This document shows, piece after piece, positions 37,696-46,686 of a DNA stretch of 64,000 bases. The first letter of the stretch is position 1; each line of letters opens with the position of its first letter. The position numbers and the translations under genes were made by a program. Source of the DNA: Dokdonella immobilis (GTDB taxonomy: Bacteria > Pseudomonadota > Gammaproteobacteria > Xanthomonadales > Rhodanobacteraceae). The stretch is from positions 1 to 64,000 of the forward strand of contig NZ_FOVF01000003.1 in assembly GCF_900115085.1 (NCBI RefSeq). Reading direction: 5' to 3'. The notes beneath the pieces were generated by a model. That model saw only the letters and a list, made by a program, of their open reading frames with translations, did not search any database and was not told the origin of the DNA.

Positions 37696-38549
37696 TGCAC
37701 CTGTCGATCCAGCATCGAACCGTCTACCGCTATGCGGAACCGGCCTTGCGCGTGACCCAGGCATTGCGCCTCTGGCCTGCGGCCTGCAGCGGGCAGCGTG
37801 TGATCGGCTGGCAGGTCGACGTGGACGGCCGGGCGCTGCCTTACGCAACCACCGACGGATTCGGCAATCCGGTCGCCACGCATACGGCGGACGGTGCGGT
37901 CGACCAGGTGCGCATCGACGTCCACGGGCACGTCGAGACCGAAGACCTGCATGGCGTGGTCGGCGGCACGCTCGAACGCTTGCCGGCTCGCTTCTTCCTG
38001 TTCGAGACATCCTTGACCCACGTCGACGACTCGATCCGCGGACTGGCCGCACAGGTGCCGCCGATGAAGGACGCAATCGAGCGCATGCACCGGCTCTGCA
38101 ACCATGTCCGCGATCGTCTCGACTACGTCGCCGGCGAAACCGATTCGGCGACGACCGCGGCCGAGGCCCTGGCCAACGGCTCCGGGGTCTGCCAGGACCA
38201 TGCCCATCTGATGGCGGCGAGCGCACGCGCGCTTGGATTTCCGGCGCGCTATGTCAGCGGCTATCTGTGCGCGGGCGTCGAGGGCGCCGAAGCGGCCAGC
38301 CACGCCTGGGCCGAGATCCACATCGACGACTTCGGCTGGGTCGGTTTCGATGCGGCCAATCGCATCTGTCCGAACGAATACTACGTGCGCATAGCCTGCG
38401 GCCGTGATTATCACGATGCGGCGCCGGTGCGCGGCGTGCACCGCGGCGGGCGCTCGGAAACACTCGAAGTCAGCGTCAGCATCAGCGAAACGGCGGCAAT
38501 GCCGCCACCGGGTGGCTTGCCGGGCAATCGGGGCCAGTCGGCACAGTAA
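37695..38549 (+). CDS. Transglutaminase-like cysteine peptidase (284 aa)
   Basis: An N-terminal beta domain (LSIQHRTVYRYAEPALRVTQ) is followed by a transglutaminase-like core with all three catalytic residues: Cys in GSGVCQDHAHLM, His in ASHAWAEIHIDDFG and Asp in WVGFDAANRICPNEYYVRIA. There is no signal peptide, so it acts in the cytoplasm. It probably hydrolyses or transfers the amide bonds made by the ATP-grasp partner. It is the third gene of the coupled operon, and the ATG at 37695 overlaps the previous stop. Confidence 0.92.
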   Translation: MHLSIQHRTVYRYAEPALRVTQALRLWPAACSGQRVIGWQVDVDGRALPYATTDGFGNPVATHTADGAVDQVRIDVHGHVETEDLHGVVGGTLERLPARFFLFETSLTHVDDSIRGLAAQVPPMKDAIERMHRLCNHVRDRLDYVAGETDSATTAAEALANGSGVCQDHAHLMAASARALGFPARYVSGYLCAGVEGAEAASHAWAEIHIDDFGWVGFDAANRICPNEYYVRIACGRDYHDAAPVRGVHRGGRSETLEVSVSISETAAMPPPGGLPGNRGQSAQ

Positions 38550-38650
38550 TCGAGCCGCCCAATCGGGTCCCGAGGGAGCAGGGAGCCTGCAAGAAACCCT
38601 GCACTGCTGCGGTCCTCTGCACGACAGGCGCCGAGCGCCGAAATCCGTGG

Positions 38651-39454
38651 ATGAGCCTTATGCCTGTTCGAAGAGTGGCCTTGACATTGATGTGCGCAAG
38701 CGTCGCCTTGCCCGCAATGGCCGATGATGCATGCAAGCTGCGCAGTGGCGAGAGGATCGTGCCGCTGGTGGAGTTGTATACCTCGGAAGGCTGCAGCAGC
38801 TGTCCGCCCGCGGACCGCTGGCTGTCGGCGCAGCTTGCCGACACGCCGCTGAACTGGCTCGCGTTCCACGTCGACTATTGGGACTACATCGGCTGGGCCG
38901 ACCGCTTTGCCGATCCGCACTATTCGGAGCGCCAACGTCAGCGCGTCAATGCGACTGGCGCCAGCACCGTATACACGCCGCAGGTGATGGTCGGCGCGAA
39001 TGTGCGCGTAGCCTGGCAATCCGCAAGCGCATTCGACCATGCCGTCGAAGCGGGCGGAGGAATTGCGCCGGTCGATCTCGAACTGTCACTGGATGGTGGC
39101 CCGGAAGGAATCGAGGTCAGGCTTGCGGCACTCGACAAGCGCGCCACCGGGGCAAGGGCCGAGGTCTGGCTGGCTCGCTACGTGGACGACCAGCAGTCGC
39201 GGGTCAGGGCCGGCGAGAACAGCGGAGCGACCCTGCACCACGACCGCGTGGTGACCCGAGTCTGGGGGCCCTGGCAACTCGATGATTCCCGATTGGAGCG
39301 ATCACTGCACATCGCGCGGGATCCGGCGGACTGGGGTCTCGTTGCATTTGCCCAGGATGCGACAGGGCGAACCCTGCAGTCGCTGGGCCTGAGCTGGAAG
39401 GCCTGCGCGAGCGGCAGCGGGAAGGCTGCGCATCCGACTGCCAATTTACCTTAG
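38651..39454 (+). CDS. DUF1223 thioredoxin-fold secreted protein (267 aa)
   Basis: A signal peptide (ALTLMCASVALPAMA) leads to the DUF1223 domain. VELYTSEGCSSCPPADRWL holds the conserved C-x2-C pair, and FHVDYWDYIGWADRFADP and YTPQVMVGA follow. The family has a thioredoxin-like fold and is widespread in proteobacteria; its substrate is unknown, though the CSSC pair suggests a periplasmic thiol-redox role. It lies 100 bases after the transglutaminase gene on the same strand and may or may not share its transcript. Confidence 0.88.
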   Translation: MSLMPVRRVALTLMCASVALPAMADDACKLRSGERIVPLVELYTSEGCSSCPPADRWLSAQLADTPLNWLAFHVDYWDYIGWADRFADPHYSERQRQRVNATGASTVYTPQVMVGANVRVAWQSASAFDHAVEAGGGIAPVDLELSLDGGPEGIEVRLAALDKRATGARAEVWLARYVDDQQSRVRAGENSGATLHHDRVVTRVWGPWQLDDSRLERSLHIARDPADWGLVAFAQDATGRTLQSLGLSWKACASGSGKAAHPTANLP

Positions 39455-39510
39455 AAGAACGAAATAAGGCATTGACGTATATGGATATCGCGCGCTGATT
39501 CGACGCAGAA

Positions 39511-40287
39511 TCAAGGCTTGCGGTAGACCTGCACGAATCGATCGGTCTTGCCGCGGATGGCCTCGTCCGTGACATTCCGGGTGCGCTCGTCGTCCTTGTG
39601 GCGAAGCACGTCGCTGCCGGCGATCCACTTGAGTCCGTGCGCCTCGAAATCGCTTATGGCGAACGTCTCGTCGATGCGATGCAGGGTTTGCGCGGCCGAT
39701 TTGCCGGTTCCGGCCCTGGCCGAGTGATCGACGATCAGAAGCTTCCCTCCGGGTTTCAGGGCCTTGACGATCTGATCGATGAACTGGCCCGCGTCGATCG
39801 CCGGCCAGCCCTGGTCCGGGTCGGCGACATAGAGATCGTGGTAGGACATGATGATCATCGCGCCATCGAGCTTGCCCTCGCCGAGATCCATCGCTTCGTT
39901 GGATGCGATGCGGTAATCGACGTTGGCCAGTCGTCCGCCGGCAAGCCGGGCATCGAGGGCCTTTTTTGCATAGGCGTCATAGGGCGGATTGTTGATCAGC
40001 AAGACCCGACCCTGCGGGCCGACCAGGCCGGCGAGGATCTCGCTGTAGTAGCCGCCGCCGCCGAAGATGTCTGCGATTGTCATGCCGGGTCCGAACCCGG
40101 CCAGCTTGAGCACCGCTTCGGGCCTGTCGCGCGCGTCCCGTTCACGGTCGCGATCACTGCGGGCCGGATTGGCGATGGCGGCGGCGATCGGGTCAGGCCG
40201 CGGATGCGGCGCCGGCGCGGCATCGATCGCCGTAAAGCAGGTCATCGACAGCAGCAGTGAAAGGACCAGCGGGCGGGCGAAAGGCAT
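39511..40287 (-). CDS. Exported class I methyltransferase-like protein (COG4798 type, ~258 aa)
   Basis: A signal peptide (LVLSLLLSMTCFTAIDA) precedes a Rossmann-like methyltransferase domain: RDARDRPEAVLKLAGFGPGM, IADIFGGGGYYSEIL (the SAM-binding glycine loop), MIIMSYHDLY and LKPGGKLLIVDHS. An exported SAM-type fold is odd because SAM is cytoplasmic, yet this is a recurrent family in Xanthomonadales and others. Two ATGs (40296, 40287) are possible; AGGGA suits the second better. It converges with the DUF1223 gene. Confidence 0.8.
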   Translation of the reverse strand: MPFARPLVLSLLLSMTCFTAIDAAPAPHPRPDPIAAAIANPARSDRDRERDARDRPEAVLKLAGFGPGMTIADIFGGGGYYSEILAGLVGPQGRVLLINNPPYDAYAKKALDARLAGGRLANVDYRIASNEAMDLGEGKLDGAMIIMSYHDLYVADPDQGWPAIDAGQFIDQIVKALKPGGKLLIVDHSARAGTGKSAAQTLHRIDETFAISDFEAHGLKWIAGSDVLRHKDDERTRNVTDEAIRGKTDRFVQVYRKP

Positions 40288-40385
40288 GGCGGACATTCCC
40301 TGGGGCGTGAAGCGCCACTATGCGCGCCTGATGCCGATATGCACGCATCCCGAAAGTCATTTCGGAACATCCCGCCGGATCGGGG

Positions 40386-41267
40386 TCAAACGGCCTGGCC
40401 CGCTCCGAACGCCAGGTAGGCCGTGAACACCGATTCTGGCGCCTCGATCTGCGGATAGTGACCGATATCGGCGAGTTCACTGACGTCGGCATTCGGAATC
40501 AGCTGGCGATAGCGTTGCACCATGTGCGCCCCGGAAATCGGATCGGCGAGGCCATCGATCAGCTTGAGTGGCAACCGGGTGTTCTGCATCGCGCCGACCC
40601 AGCGCTGGCGGTGCTCGACACGTTCCCGCATGTATCCGATCAGGCCGGCCAGCGCACGCTTGCCCTTGTTGTGGCGGATCCCGTCCCAGAATTCGTCGAG
40701 CAGGTCCGGGTCGGGCTGGCTGCCGGCACCGAAGATCCGCTGCATGCTGGCGCCGAGGCTGCGCCTGCTCGAGAGCCGGGCGACCAGACCGCCGAGCGGC
40801 GACATCAGCAGGCGCTGGATCGCCAGCGGTCGGTGGGTTTCGGGAAACAGGCCGCCATTGAGAAAGCAGACGCTGCGCAAGCCCGCGGCCGATTCGGATG
40901 CGCCATGGCGCGCGAGCAACTCTTGCGCCACCGTGTCGCCATAATCGTGCGCGAGCACGTGCCAGCAATCGACGCGGAGATGGGCCAGCAGTGCTTCGAG
41001 AACATCGGCTTGCTCGCCGATCGAATAGCGGTGGGGCCATGGCTTCGCCGAATGACCGAAGCCGAGCAGGTCCGGGGCAATCAGACGGTAGTGGCGAGCC
41101 AGCCGTGGCCAGATCGCACGCCAATCGCTGGATGAGGTGGGAAAGCCGTGGATCAGCAACAAGGCGGGAGCCTGGTGGCTTCCTTGCTGGCGCCAGAAGA
41201 TCGCCCGGCCGGCGTGCCCGAAGGTCGAACCGGCTTGCCGCCATTCCGCGGCCGTGGCCGCCGGCAT
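40386..41267 (-). CDS. Alpha/beta hydrolase (293 aa)
   Basis: The hydrolase fold shows the oxyanion HGFPTSSSDWRA loop, LIAPDLLGFGHSAKP, a nucleophile strand VLAHDYGDTVAQEL in which Asp replaces Ser at the elbow, IDGLADPISGAHM and a C-terminal DIGHYPQIEAP carrying the catalytic His. The H-D-Y-G-D elbow is the haloalkane dehalogenase/epoxide-hydrolase type, where Asp is the nucleophile. The ATG at 41267 overlaps the stop of the DUF2254 gene by one base, so the two are translationally coupled. Confidence 0.85.
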   Translation of the reverse strand: MPAATAAEWRQAGSTFGHAGRAIFWRQQGSHQAPALLLIHGFPTSSSDWRAIWPRLARHYRLIAPDLLGFGHSAKPWPHRYSIGEQADVLEALLAHLRVDCWHVLAHDYGDTVAQELLARHGASESAAGLRSVCFLNGGLFPETHRPLAIQRLLMSPLGGLVARLSSRRSLGASMQRIFGAGSQPDPDLLDEFWDGIRHNKGKRALAGLIGYMRERVEHRQRWVGAMQNTRLPLKLIDGLADPISGAHMVQRYRQLIPNADVSELADIGHYPQIEAPESVFTAYLAFGAGQAV

Positions 41268-42553
41268 CAGGATTGCGCCGCCTTGGCCACGCGGGCCGCG
41301 GACTGCTGGATGCGTACGAGGTCGTCGGTCATCTTCAGTACCAGTTCTGCGCGCGCCAGTGCCTGGGAGGAATGGCGTGCCGCGGCCTTGCGGTAGCGTT
41401 CGTCCCCGAGGCAGGCCAGGGTCTGCAGCATCTTCTGCAGATGGATGCCGACCTCGACGAGTCCGGCACCGTCGCGGGCGATCGGTATGAAGAAGTCGTC
41501 GAACAGTTCCTCGAGCTCGACCGGGGGCACATGCACATTGGGGAAATGGATCTCTTCCTGGCGGCCAAGGTCCGACGAATCGGGATAGTGATCCGACCAT
41601 AGCGCCAGCATGCGTGCGCCGCGACTGAGTATGTCGATGGCCGTGCCGGGGTCGTTGACGGCCGGCGACAGGGCGCGTGAGGCGATCTCGGAGAGTACGC
41701 AGACGCCGAACCTGGGGTCCTGGTCGAAGCTGCGCGACGAGGCGATGCTGAATGCCTTGCGGATATCCTCCAGGCTGTCCTCTGGCAGTGCCTTCATCAC
41801 GCATGCCAGCGGCTGCGCGGCCCCGGCGTAGTGCCCCGGCAGGGCGGCCAGGTAGATCTCCACCTCCTGCTTCTCGGCGAGATCCTGCAGGGCTTGCATG
41901 TCGACATGCTCGACGAAGCCGAAGCTGTCGCCATGAATCGGCTGGGCACCTTCGGGGATGCCGGCGTCGCCCGCTTCGCGCGGCTGTCCGGCCAGATACG
42001 GGGCAGCCCGGCGCCGGCGGATGGCCTGGCTTGCTGCGGACTCGACTCGATCGCAGGTCGGGGCGACCCGACCGAGCCCGAGCACGTAGTCGCTCCAGCG
42101 CACCAGTGTCATGACCACGATGACGATCACGCCGAGGGTGACCGCATAAAGCACGACACGTCCGGTTTCGCCATACAGCCCGGTCTGCAGGGCAATGATG
42201 CCGACCAGGCTGAACAGGAACGAGCCAAGGAACGTAGCCAGGGCGTTCTGCGCAGTCGTGTCCTCGATCAGCAACTGGGTCGCCCGCGGTGTCGTGTTGC
42301 CGGTCGCCGAGGCATAGGCGCTGACCATCGTACTTAGCGAGAAGATCATCACCGAGAGCATGCTCGAAGCAATGATCTGGAGCAGGGTGTCGACCGATTC
42401 CGCACCGATCTTCGCCGGCAGGTCCCCGGGGATGTAGTGCTTGACCAGGACCGCGATCAGGGCGGTGACGATGGCGAGGACCGAGAACGCGGTCGTGCGC
42501 AACCAGAGCTTGCGCGAGAGCTGCAACATCAGCCACTGCAGTCGGGAAATCAT
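41267..42553 (-). CDS. DUF2254 membrane protein (428 aa)
   Basis: Four membrane helices occupy the first ~170 residues (LWLRTTAFSVLAIVTALIAV, LLQIIASSMLSVMIFSLSTM, LATFLGSFLFSLVGIIALQT, VVLYAVTLGVIVIVVMTLV). A long soluble C-terminal domain with SIASSRSFDQDPRFGVCVLS and LSPAVNDPGTA is characteristic of DUF2254. The role is unknown. I start at the ATG at 42553 (MISRLQWLML), though an earlier in-frame ATG at 42589 is also possible. It is coupled to the downstream hydrolase. Confidence 0.85.
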   Translation of the reverse strand: MISRLQWLMLQLSRKLWLRTTAFSVLAIVTALIAVLVKHYIPGDLPAKIGAESVDTLLQIIASSMLSVMIFSLSTMVSAYASATGNTTPRATQLLIEDTTAQNALATFLGSFLFSLVGIIALQTGLYGETGRVVLYAVTLGVIVIVVMTLVRWSDYVLGLGRVAPTCDRVESAASQAIRRRRAAPYLAGQPREAGDAGIPEGAQPIHGDSFGFVEHVDMQALQDLAEKQEVEIYLAALPGHYAGAAQPLACVMKALPEDSLEDIRKAFSIASSRSFDQDPRFGVCVLSEIASRALSPAVNDPGTAIDILSRGARMLALWSDHYPDSSDLGRQEEIHFPNVHVPPVELEELFDDFFIPIARDGAGLVEVGIHLQKMLQTLACLGDERYRKAAARHSSQALARAELVLKMTDDLVRIQQSAARVAKAAQS

Positions 42554-42776
42554 GATGGGCAACGGTCGGAAAGAGGCCGGGAACATCATGCCTCAGTAAT
42601 GCCCGACAGGCGACCGCGAAGCGGCGGACACATGCCGCAACTCCACGCTGCGCCGGGCTGCAATGGATGCCGCTCCTTGCCGGTCTGTTGCAATGTGATG
42701 GCGCAGCGGCAGGATCTTCCGCGGCGCCCCCTGCGGCCATGCACGCCGCCTGAACCAGGATCCGGGGGAAATCCGC

Positions 42777-43511
42777 ATGCGCATCTGCAAGGCCCTGCTG
42801 ATCGTTGTCGACATCAGCGGCTATACCCGATTCATCACCGAGCGATCGCTGACCCTCGAGCATGCCGAGCAGGTCATCAGCGACCTGCTGAATACGGTCC
42901 TCGACCAGTCGCGCCATCCGCTGACCCTGAACAAGCTCGAGGGCGATGCTGCGCTGCTCTATGCCGAGATCGATGAGGCCGACCCCGGGACGGCGCGGCC
43001 CATGCTTGGTCAGGTGCGCGCGTTTTTCCCGGCGTTCCGCGATCGTGTCAAAGCCCTGAGCGCACTGCGCCAGAACTGTAGCTGCGATGCCTGCCGCAAT
43101 ATCACCGCGCTGAGCCTCAAGGCATTCGTGCACTGCGGCGAGGTGCTGCTGAAAAAGATCCGGCAATTCGATGAACTCGCCGGGGAACCGGTGATACTGG
43201 TGCACCGCCTGATGAAGAACAGCATCGCCTCGAACGAATACGTGCTGCTGACCGATACGGTCGCCGAACTGGCCGGGCTCGACCGCTCCCGTTTGCGCAG
43301 CCATGTTGAAGAAGTCGACGGCATGGGCAGGCAGTCTCTGTGGCTGGCCAACGGGTCCGACCTGCCCGAGTGGACGCCGATGACGACATCGCAGGCCGGA
43401 TCGAAGGCTACGGCGAGGCGCAGCGGCGTGTTCCGCCACCTGCCGCTGGCGCAGGGTGGAGCCGGATGGCTGGCCGCGATGCGGAACTGGTGGACGGCGC
43501 GGCGCGCATGA
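42777..43511 (+). CDS. DUF2652 nucleotidyl-cyclase-fold protein (244 aa)
   Basis: The N-terminal ALLIVVDISGYTRFITERSL motif and LNKLEGDAALLYAE strand match the DUF2652 group, which shares the adenylate-cyclase-like fold. The middle section has a cysteine cluster (NCSCDACRNI) that could bind metal. Catalytic competence is uncertain because only one Asp of the two-metal site (VDISGY) is evident together with EGDAAL. It is transcribed away from the DUF2254 gene and is a single gene. Confidence 0.8.
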   Translation: MRICKALLIVVDISGYTRFITERSLTLEHAEQVISDLLNTVLDQSRHPLTLNKLEGDAALLYAEIDEADPGTARPMLGQVRAFFPAFRDRVKALSALRQNCSCDACRNITALSLKAFVHCGEVLLKKIRQFDELAGEPVILVHRLMKNSIASNEYVLLTDTVAELAGLDRSRLRSHVEEVDGMGRQSLWLANGSDLPEWTPMTTSQAGSKATARRSGVFRHLPLAQGGAGWLAAMRNWWTARRA

Positions 43512-43565
43512 GTCTGACCGGGCCGGCGAGGTTTTTTGCGTGCATCCATGAAGCTCGGGCGCTGC

Positions 43566-44144
43566 CTATTGCTGCGTCAGCGGACCCAGGGCCAGCAACT
43601 CATGCTCGATCGCGAAAACATGTGGATCTTCCTCGCCCATCGCGCGCAGTGCATCGGCAAGCTGCAACAGATAGTCGCGGTTGAGTCCGCTCGGCCCCCG
43701 GGCGCGGGCAATCTGGCGCGCGATCGCCGCGTCCGGCGCGTCGCCGAGGAAGGCTTCATTGTCGGGGCCGGCAATGTAGATCAGGCCTTCGCTGGCGCCG
43801 CCGGCGCAGAACTCGATCGGTACGACCTCGCGCAAGTAGCCATTCTTCTCGCGCAGGTCGAGATGGTCGAACACGGCCGGCGTGATCAGGTAGGCCATGC
43901 CGGAACATTGCGCACCGGGATCGGCCACCAGGGTCACGACCCGACCGGGCGCGGCAGCCGTTCCACGGTGGTCATGCGAACCCTGCCAGAAGCGCCGTGA
44001 CCAGCCGCGAATGCGTGCCGGTCGGCGTTCGATGAATTCGAAATCGGCCTTCCAGATCAGCGACCCGTAGCCGAACAGCCAGAGCTGTTCCTGGTCGTGG
44101 AAACGATGCAGGGTCCGGTTGATTGAAGTGGTATCGGCAGACAT
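43566..44144 (-). CDS. ChaC-type gamma-glutamylcyclotransferase (192 aa)
   Basis: The substrate-binding signature [11 protein letters not shown] lies at residues 22-32 and the catalytic Glu in [13 protein letters not shown] follows at about 98. [13 protein letters not shown] is the usual conserved block between. ChaC enzymes split glutathione into 5-oxoproline and Cys-Gly in the cytoplasm. The length fits the family. The start codon at 44144 lacks a strong ribosome-binding site but matches the family start. Confidence 0.92.
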   Translation of the reverse strand: MSADTTSINRTLHRFHDQEQLWLFGYGSLIWKADFEFIERRPARIRGWSRRFWQGSHDHRGTAAAPGRVVTLVADPGAQCSGMAYLITPAVFDHLDLREKNGYLREVVPIEFCAGGASEGLIYIAGPDNEAFLGDAPDAAIARQIARARGPSGLNRDYLLQLADALRAMGEEDPHVFAIEHELLALGPLTQQ

Positions 44145-44276
44145 CGGGCGGCGGCGTGGCAGGAGGTGCAGGATCGATCCTGTGCGGATTCTCCCATCGT
44201 GCGCGCCGGGTCTGCCAGCACCGGTTCAGGCCACGCGCCTGCTTGTGCGCAAACGCGGGCGGGTTATGCTTTTCCG

Positions 44277-44948
44277 ATGAACGCCATCAAGTCGATTCCG
44301 TTTTCCGCAGCGGCCAGCATCGAGCCCGCCGAAATGATTGCCCGCGCGCAGCGCTTTGCCAGCGCCGTGGCGAGCCGACGCACGGTCCGTGACTACTCCG
44401 GACAGGGTGTCCCGCGCGAGGTCATCGAAGCCTGCCTGCGCGCGGCCGGAACGGCGCCGAGCGGAGCCAACCAGCAGCCCTGGCACTTTGTCGCCATCGG
44501 CAACGCCGAAGTCAAGCGACGCATCCGCATCGCCGCGGAGGCCGAGGAACGCGAATTCTACGAGCGACGCGCGCCGGGTGAATGGCTCGATGCGCTGGCC
44601 GCTCTCGGGACCGACGCCAACAAGCCGTTCCTGGAGCAGGCCCCATGGCTGATCGCGGTGTTCTACGAACGTACCGGACCGCTGCTCGATGGCCACAAGG
44701 CCAAACGCTACTACCCGCACGAATCGACAGGCATCGCCACCGGCCTGCTGATCACGGCCCTGCATCACGCGGGACTGGCGACGCTCACGCACACGCCAAG
44801 TCCGATGGCGTTCCTCAACGAGATCCTCGAACGACCGAAGCACGAGGTGCCGTATCTGTTGCTCGTGGTTGGCCATCCGGCCGAGGGCTGCCGTGTGCCC
44901 GACATCGCCCGCAAGCCGCTGTCGGAAATCGCCGATTTCGTGGTCTGA
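44277..44948 (+). CDS. Nitroreductase family flavoprotein, iodotyrosine-deiodinase-like (223 aa)
   Basis: FMN-binding landmarks are clear: [43 protein letters not shown]-like [13 protein letters not shown], and VVGHPAEGC. The insertion between residues ~85 and 130 ([14 protein letters not shown]) resembles the lid of the IYD branch, which removes halogens or reduces other aromatics using NAD(P)H. It is divergent from ChaC across a 132-base gap. The substrate cannot be told from the sequence. Confidence 0.88.
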   Translation: MNAIKSIPFSAAASIEPAEMIARAQRFASAVASRRTVRDYSGQGVPREVIEACLRAAGTAPSGANQQPWHFVAIGNAEVKRRIRIAAEAEEREFYERRAPGEWLDALAALGTDANKPFLEQAPWLIAVFYERTGPLLDGHKAKRYYPHESTGIATGLLITALHHAGLATLTHTPSPMAFLNEILERPKHEVPYLLLVVGHPAEGCRVPDIARKPLSEIADFVV

Positions 44949-45202
44949 AGACATTGCGAGCTGCAAAAGGGCGGCTCACGCGTGCCTGAAACGCCCGATG
45001 CCTAAAATTGCGAAGTCTTGTTTTTTCACGCCGAAAGTCATGCAGGTTATTGAATCCAAAGCGTAACCCTTTCCTGCGCATCCCTTAGGGACGGCAAATC
45101 CAGGCTTGAATTGGCTTGTCCTGCGGCGCAGAATCGGTGCTGCGCATCCGCTCGCGATGCCTGCGGCTGCTGCTGGTTTCCACCCTGGGGAGAAAGCAGT
45201 CC

Positions 45203-46522
45203 ATGAACCGATCAAGGTTTCTATCCCGATTCCCGTGCGTCCCGCTGATTGCCGCGCTTGTGGCCTTGCCGGGCTTGGCCGCCGCCGGCCCGAAAGAGGA
45301 CGCGCTGGCCAGCATGCAGGCGCTGGCCGAGCAGATTCGTGAAGCCAAGGCAAGCGGGCAGGATCCCGCCGCCGCCATTGCCGAGCTCGACGCGATCAGC
45401 GCGAGCCTCGGTGGAGATCGTCCGAGCGATCCTGTCTTTGTCAACGGCCCGGTAGTCCGCGGTGCGGTGATGACACCACCCAACTGCACGGTAACTACGA
45501 CCACAGGCAACAGCACCGACACACCGATCGCCATCGTCGATAACGCCACGGCGGTATCCAACCTGAGCATCGCCGGTGCGCCGACCTTCACGCACTACGT
45601 CGAAGCCACGCTGACGATCAACCATACCTTCGCCGCCGACCTCGACGTCACGCTGACGTCGCCCGCCGGCACGGTGATCACCCTGACCACCGATAGTGGC
45701 GCAGGCAATGACGACGTCTTCGCTCCGGTCACGTTCACCGACCTCGCCGGGGTGCCCGTCACCGATGCGATCTACACCAATCTTGTGTCGATCGGTGCGG
45801 TCATTCCCGAATCGGCGATGGCCGCCGTTCGCGGCGAGGATCCGAATGGAACCTGGGTCCTCAGCGTCGGCGACGACGCGGCCGGCGACGTCGGCACGCT
45901 GCAATCCTGGTCGCTTACGGTCATTTCGGGCGACGTGGCGCCGACCGATACGGTCAGCAGTTTCTCCAGTACCAACGTGCCGGTGGCGATCGTCGACAAC
46001 ACGGTCGCCAATTCGACGCTGTCCGTCAGTGGTGCAGATGCCTTCACCTGTGCGATCCAGCTCAACACGAGCATCACCCATACCTTCGCGGCGGACCTGG
46101 ATGTATTCCTGATGTCGCCGGCCGCCACGAGTACGACCATCTCCACCGACAATGGCGCCGGCAATGACGATGTGTTCAATGGAACACAGTGGTACGACAA
46201 GGCCGGCTCGCCGGCCACGGACTTCACCTACACCAACCTGGTGACTGCGACACCCCTGGTTCCCGAAGGCGCCATGGGCGCATTTGCCGGTGGCGATCCG
46301 AATGGTAGCTGGACCCTGATGGTCGGCGACGACGCCGCCGGAGACATCGGCAGCCTGAGTGCCTGGTCACTCGACGTGACGACCTGCAGTTGCGCCGTAA
46401 CCGGCCCACCGCCGGTGGCCGTCACGGTGCCTTCAGGTTCATTGTGGTCCAGTGTGCTCCTGATCGGACTCGCGCTCGGAGTCGGACTGGTTGTCCTTCG
46501 CCGACGATTGCATCGAAGCTGA
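45203..46522 (+). CDS. Secreted protein with two P/Homo B domains and an IPTL-CTERM-like tail (439 aa)
   Basis: A signal peptide (residues 1-29) is followed by two proprotein-convertase P domains of ~150 residues. Each has HTFAADLDV, an SPA block, GAGNDDVF, an AM-x-A-x-x-GEDPNG or GGDPNG turn and VGDDAAGD near the end. The C-terminus is VPSGSLWSSVLLIGLALGVG plus an arginine cluster, the tripartite pattern of an IPTL-CTERM sorting signal processed by an exosortase. The protein therefore probably reaches the outer surface. No protease domain accompanies the P domains. A strong terminator follows. Confidence 0.85.
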   Translation: MNRSRFLSRFPCVPLIAALVALPGLAAAGPKEDALASMQALAEQIREAKASGQDPAAAIAELDAISASLGGDRPSDPVFVNGPVVRGAVMTPPNCTVTTTTGNSTDTPIAIVDNATAVSNLSIAGAPTFTHYVEATLTINHTFAADLDVTLTSPAGTVITLTTDSGAGNDDVFAPVTFTDLAGVPVTDAIYTNLVSIGAVIPESAMAAVRGEDPNGTWVLSVGDDAAGDVGTLQSWSLTVISGDVAPTDTVSSFSSTNVPVAIVDNTVANSTLSVSGADAFTCAIQLNTSITHTFAADLDVFLMSPAATSTTISTDNGAGNDDVFNGTQWYDKAGSPATDFTYTNLVTATPLVPEGAMGAFAGGDPNGSWTLMVGDDAAGDIGSLSAWSLDVTTCSCAVTGPPPVAVTVPSGSLWSSVLLIGLALGVGLVVLRRRLHRS

Positions 46523-46545
46523 GCAGCTCGGTGTGTGAATTGCAA

Positions 46546-46572
46546 AAGGGGCGCCCTCGGGCGCCCCTTCGT
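46546..46572 (+). terminator. Rho-independent terminator after the P-domain protein gene
   Basis: AAGGGGCGCC and GGCGCCCCTT pair over ten positions around a short CTCG loop. The T-rich tract after the stem is short (TTCGTCTTCC), so termination may be moderate. It begins 24 bases after the stop codon. Confidence 0.65.
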
Positions 46573-46686
46573 CTTCCAGGTGTAGCGGCGCGGCCCGATG
46601 CCGTCGATGGGTGATTGGATCGCCAACCCCGCTTTCATGCACACTGCGTTGCATTGCGGACATCCAACCTGCAGAGGGAACGAAAC

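Noticed and set aside
41268-43439. Leftward frame extending the alpha/beta hydrolase upstream by over 700 codons
   Set aside because: The hydrolase starts at 41267 with a TGATG overlap. The upstream extension overlaps the DUF2254 gene and part of the DUF2652 gene in wrong frames.
46228-46409. Short arginine-rich leftward frames in the P-domain gene
   Set aside because: Shadows of a secreted protein with two P domains; no start context or motif.
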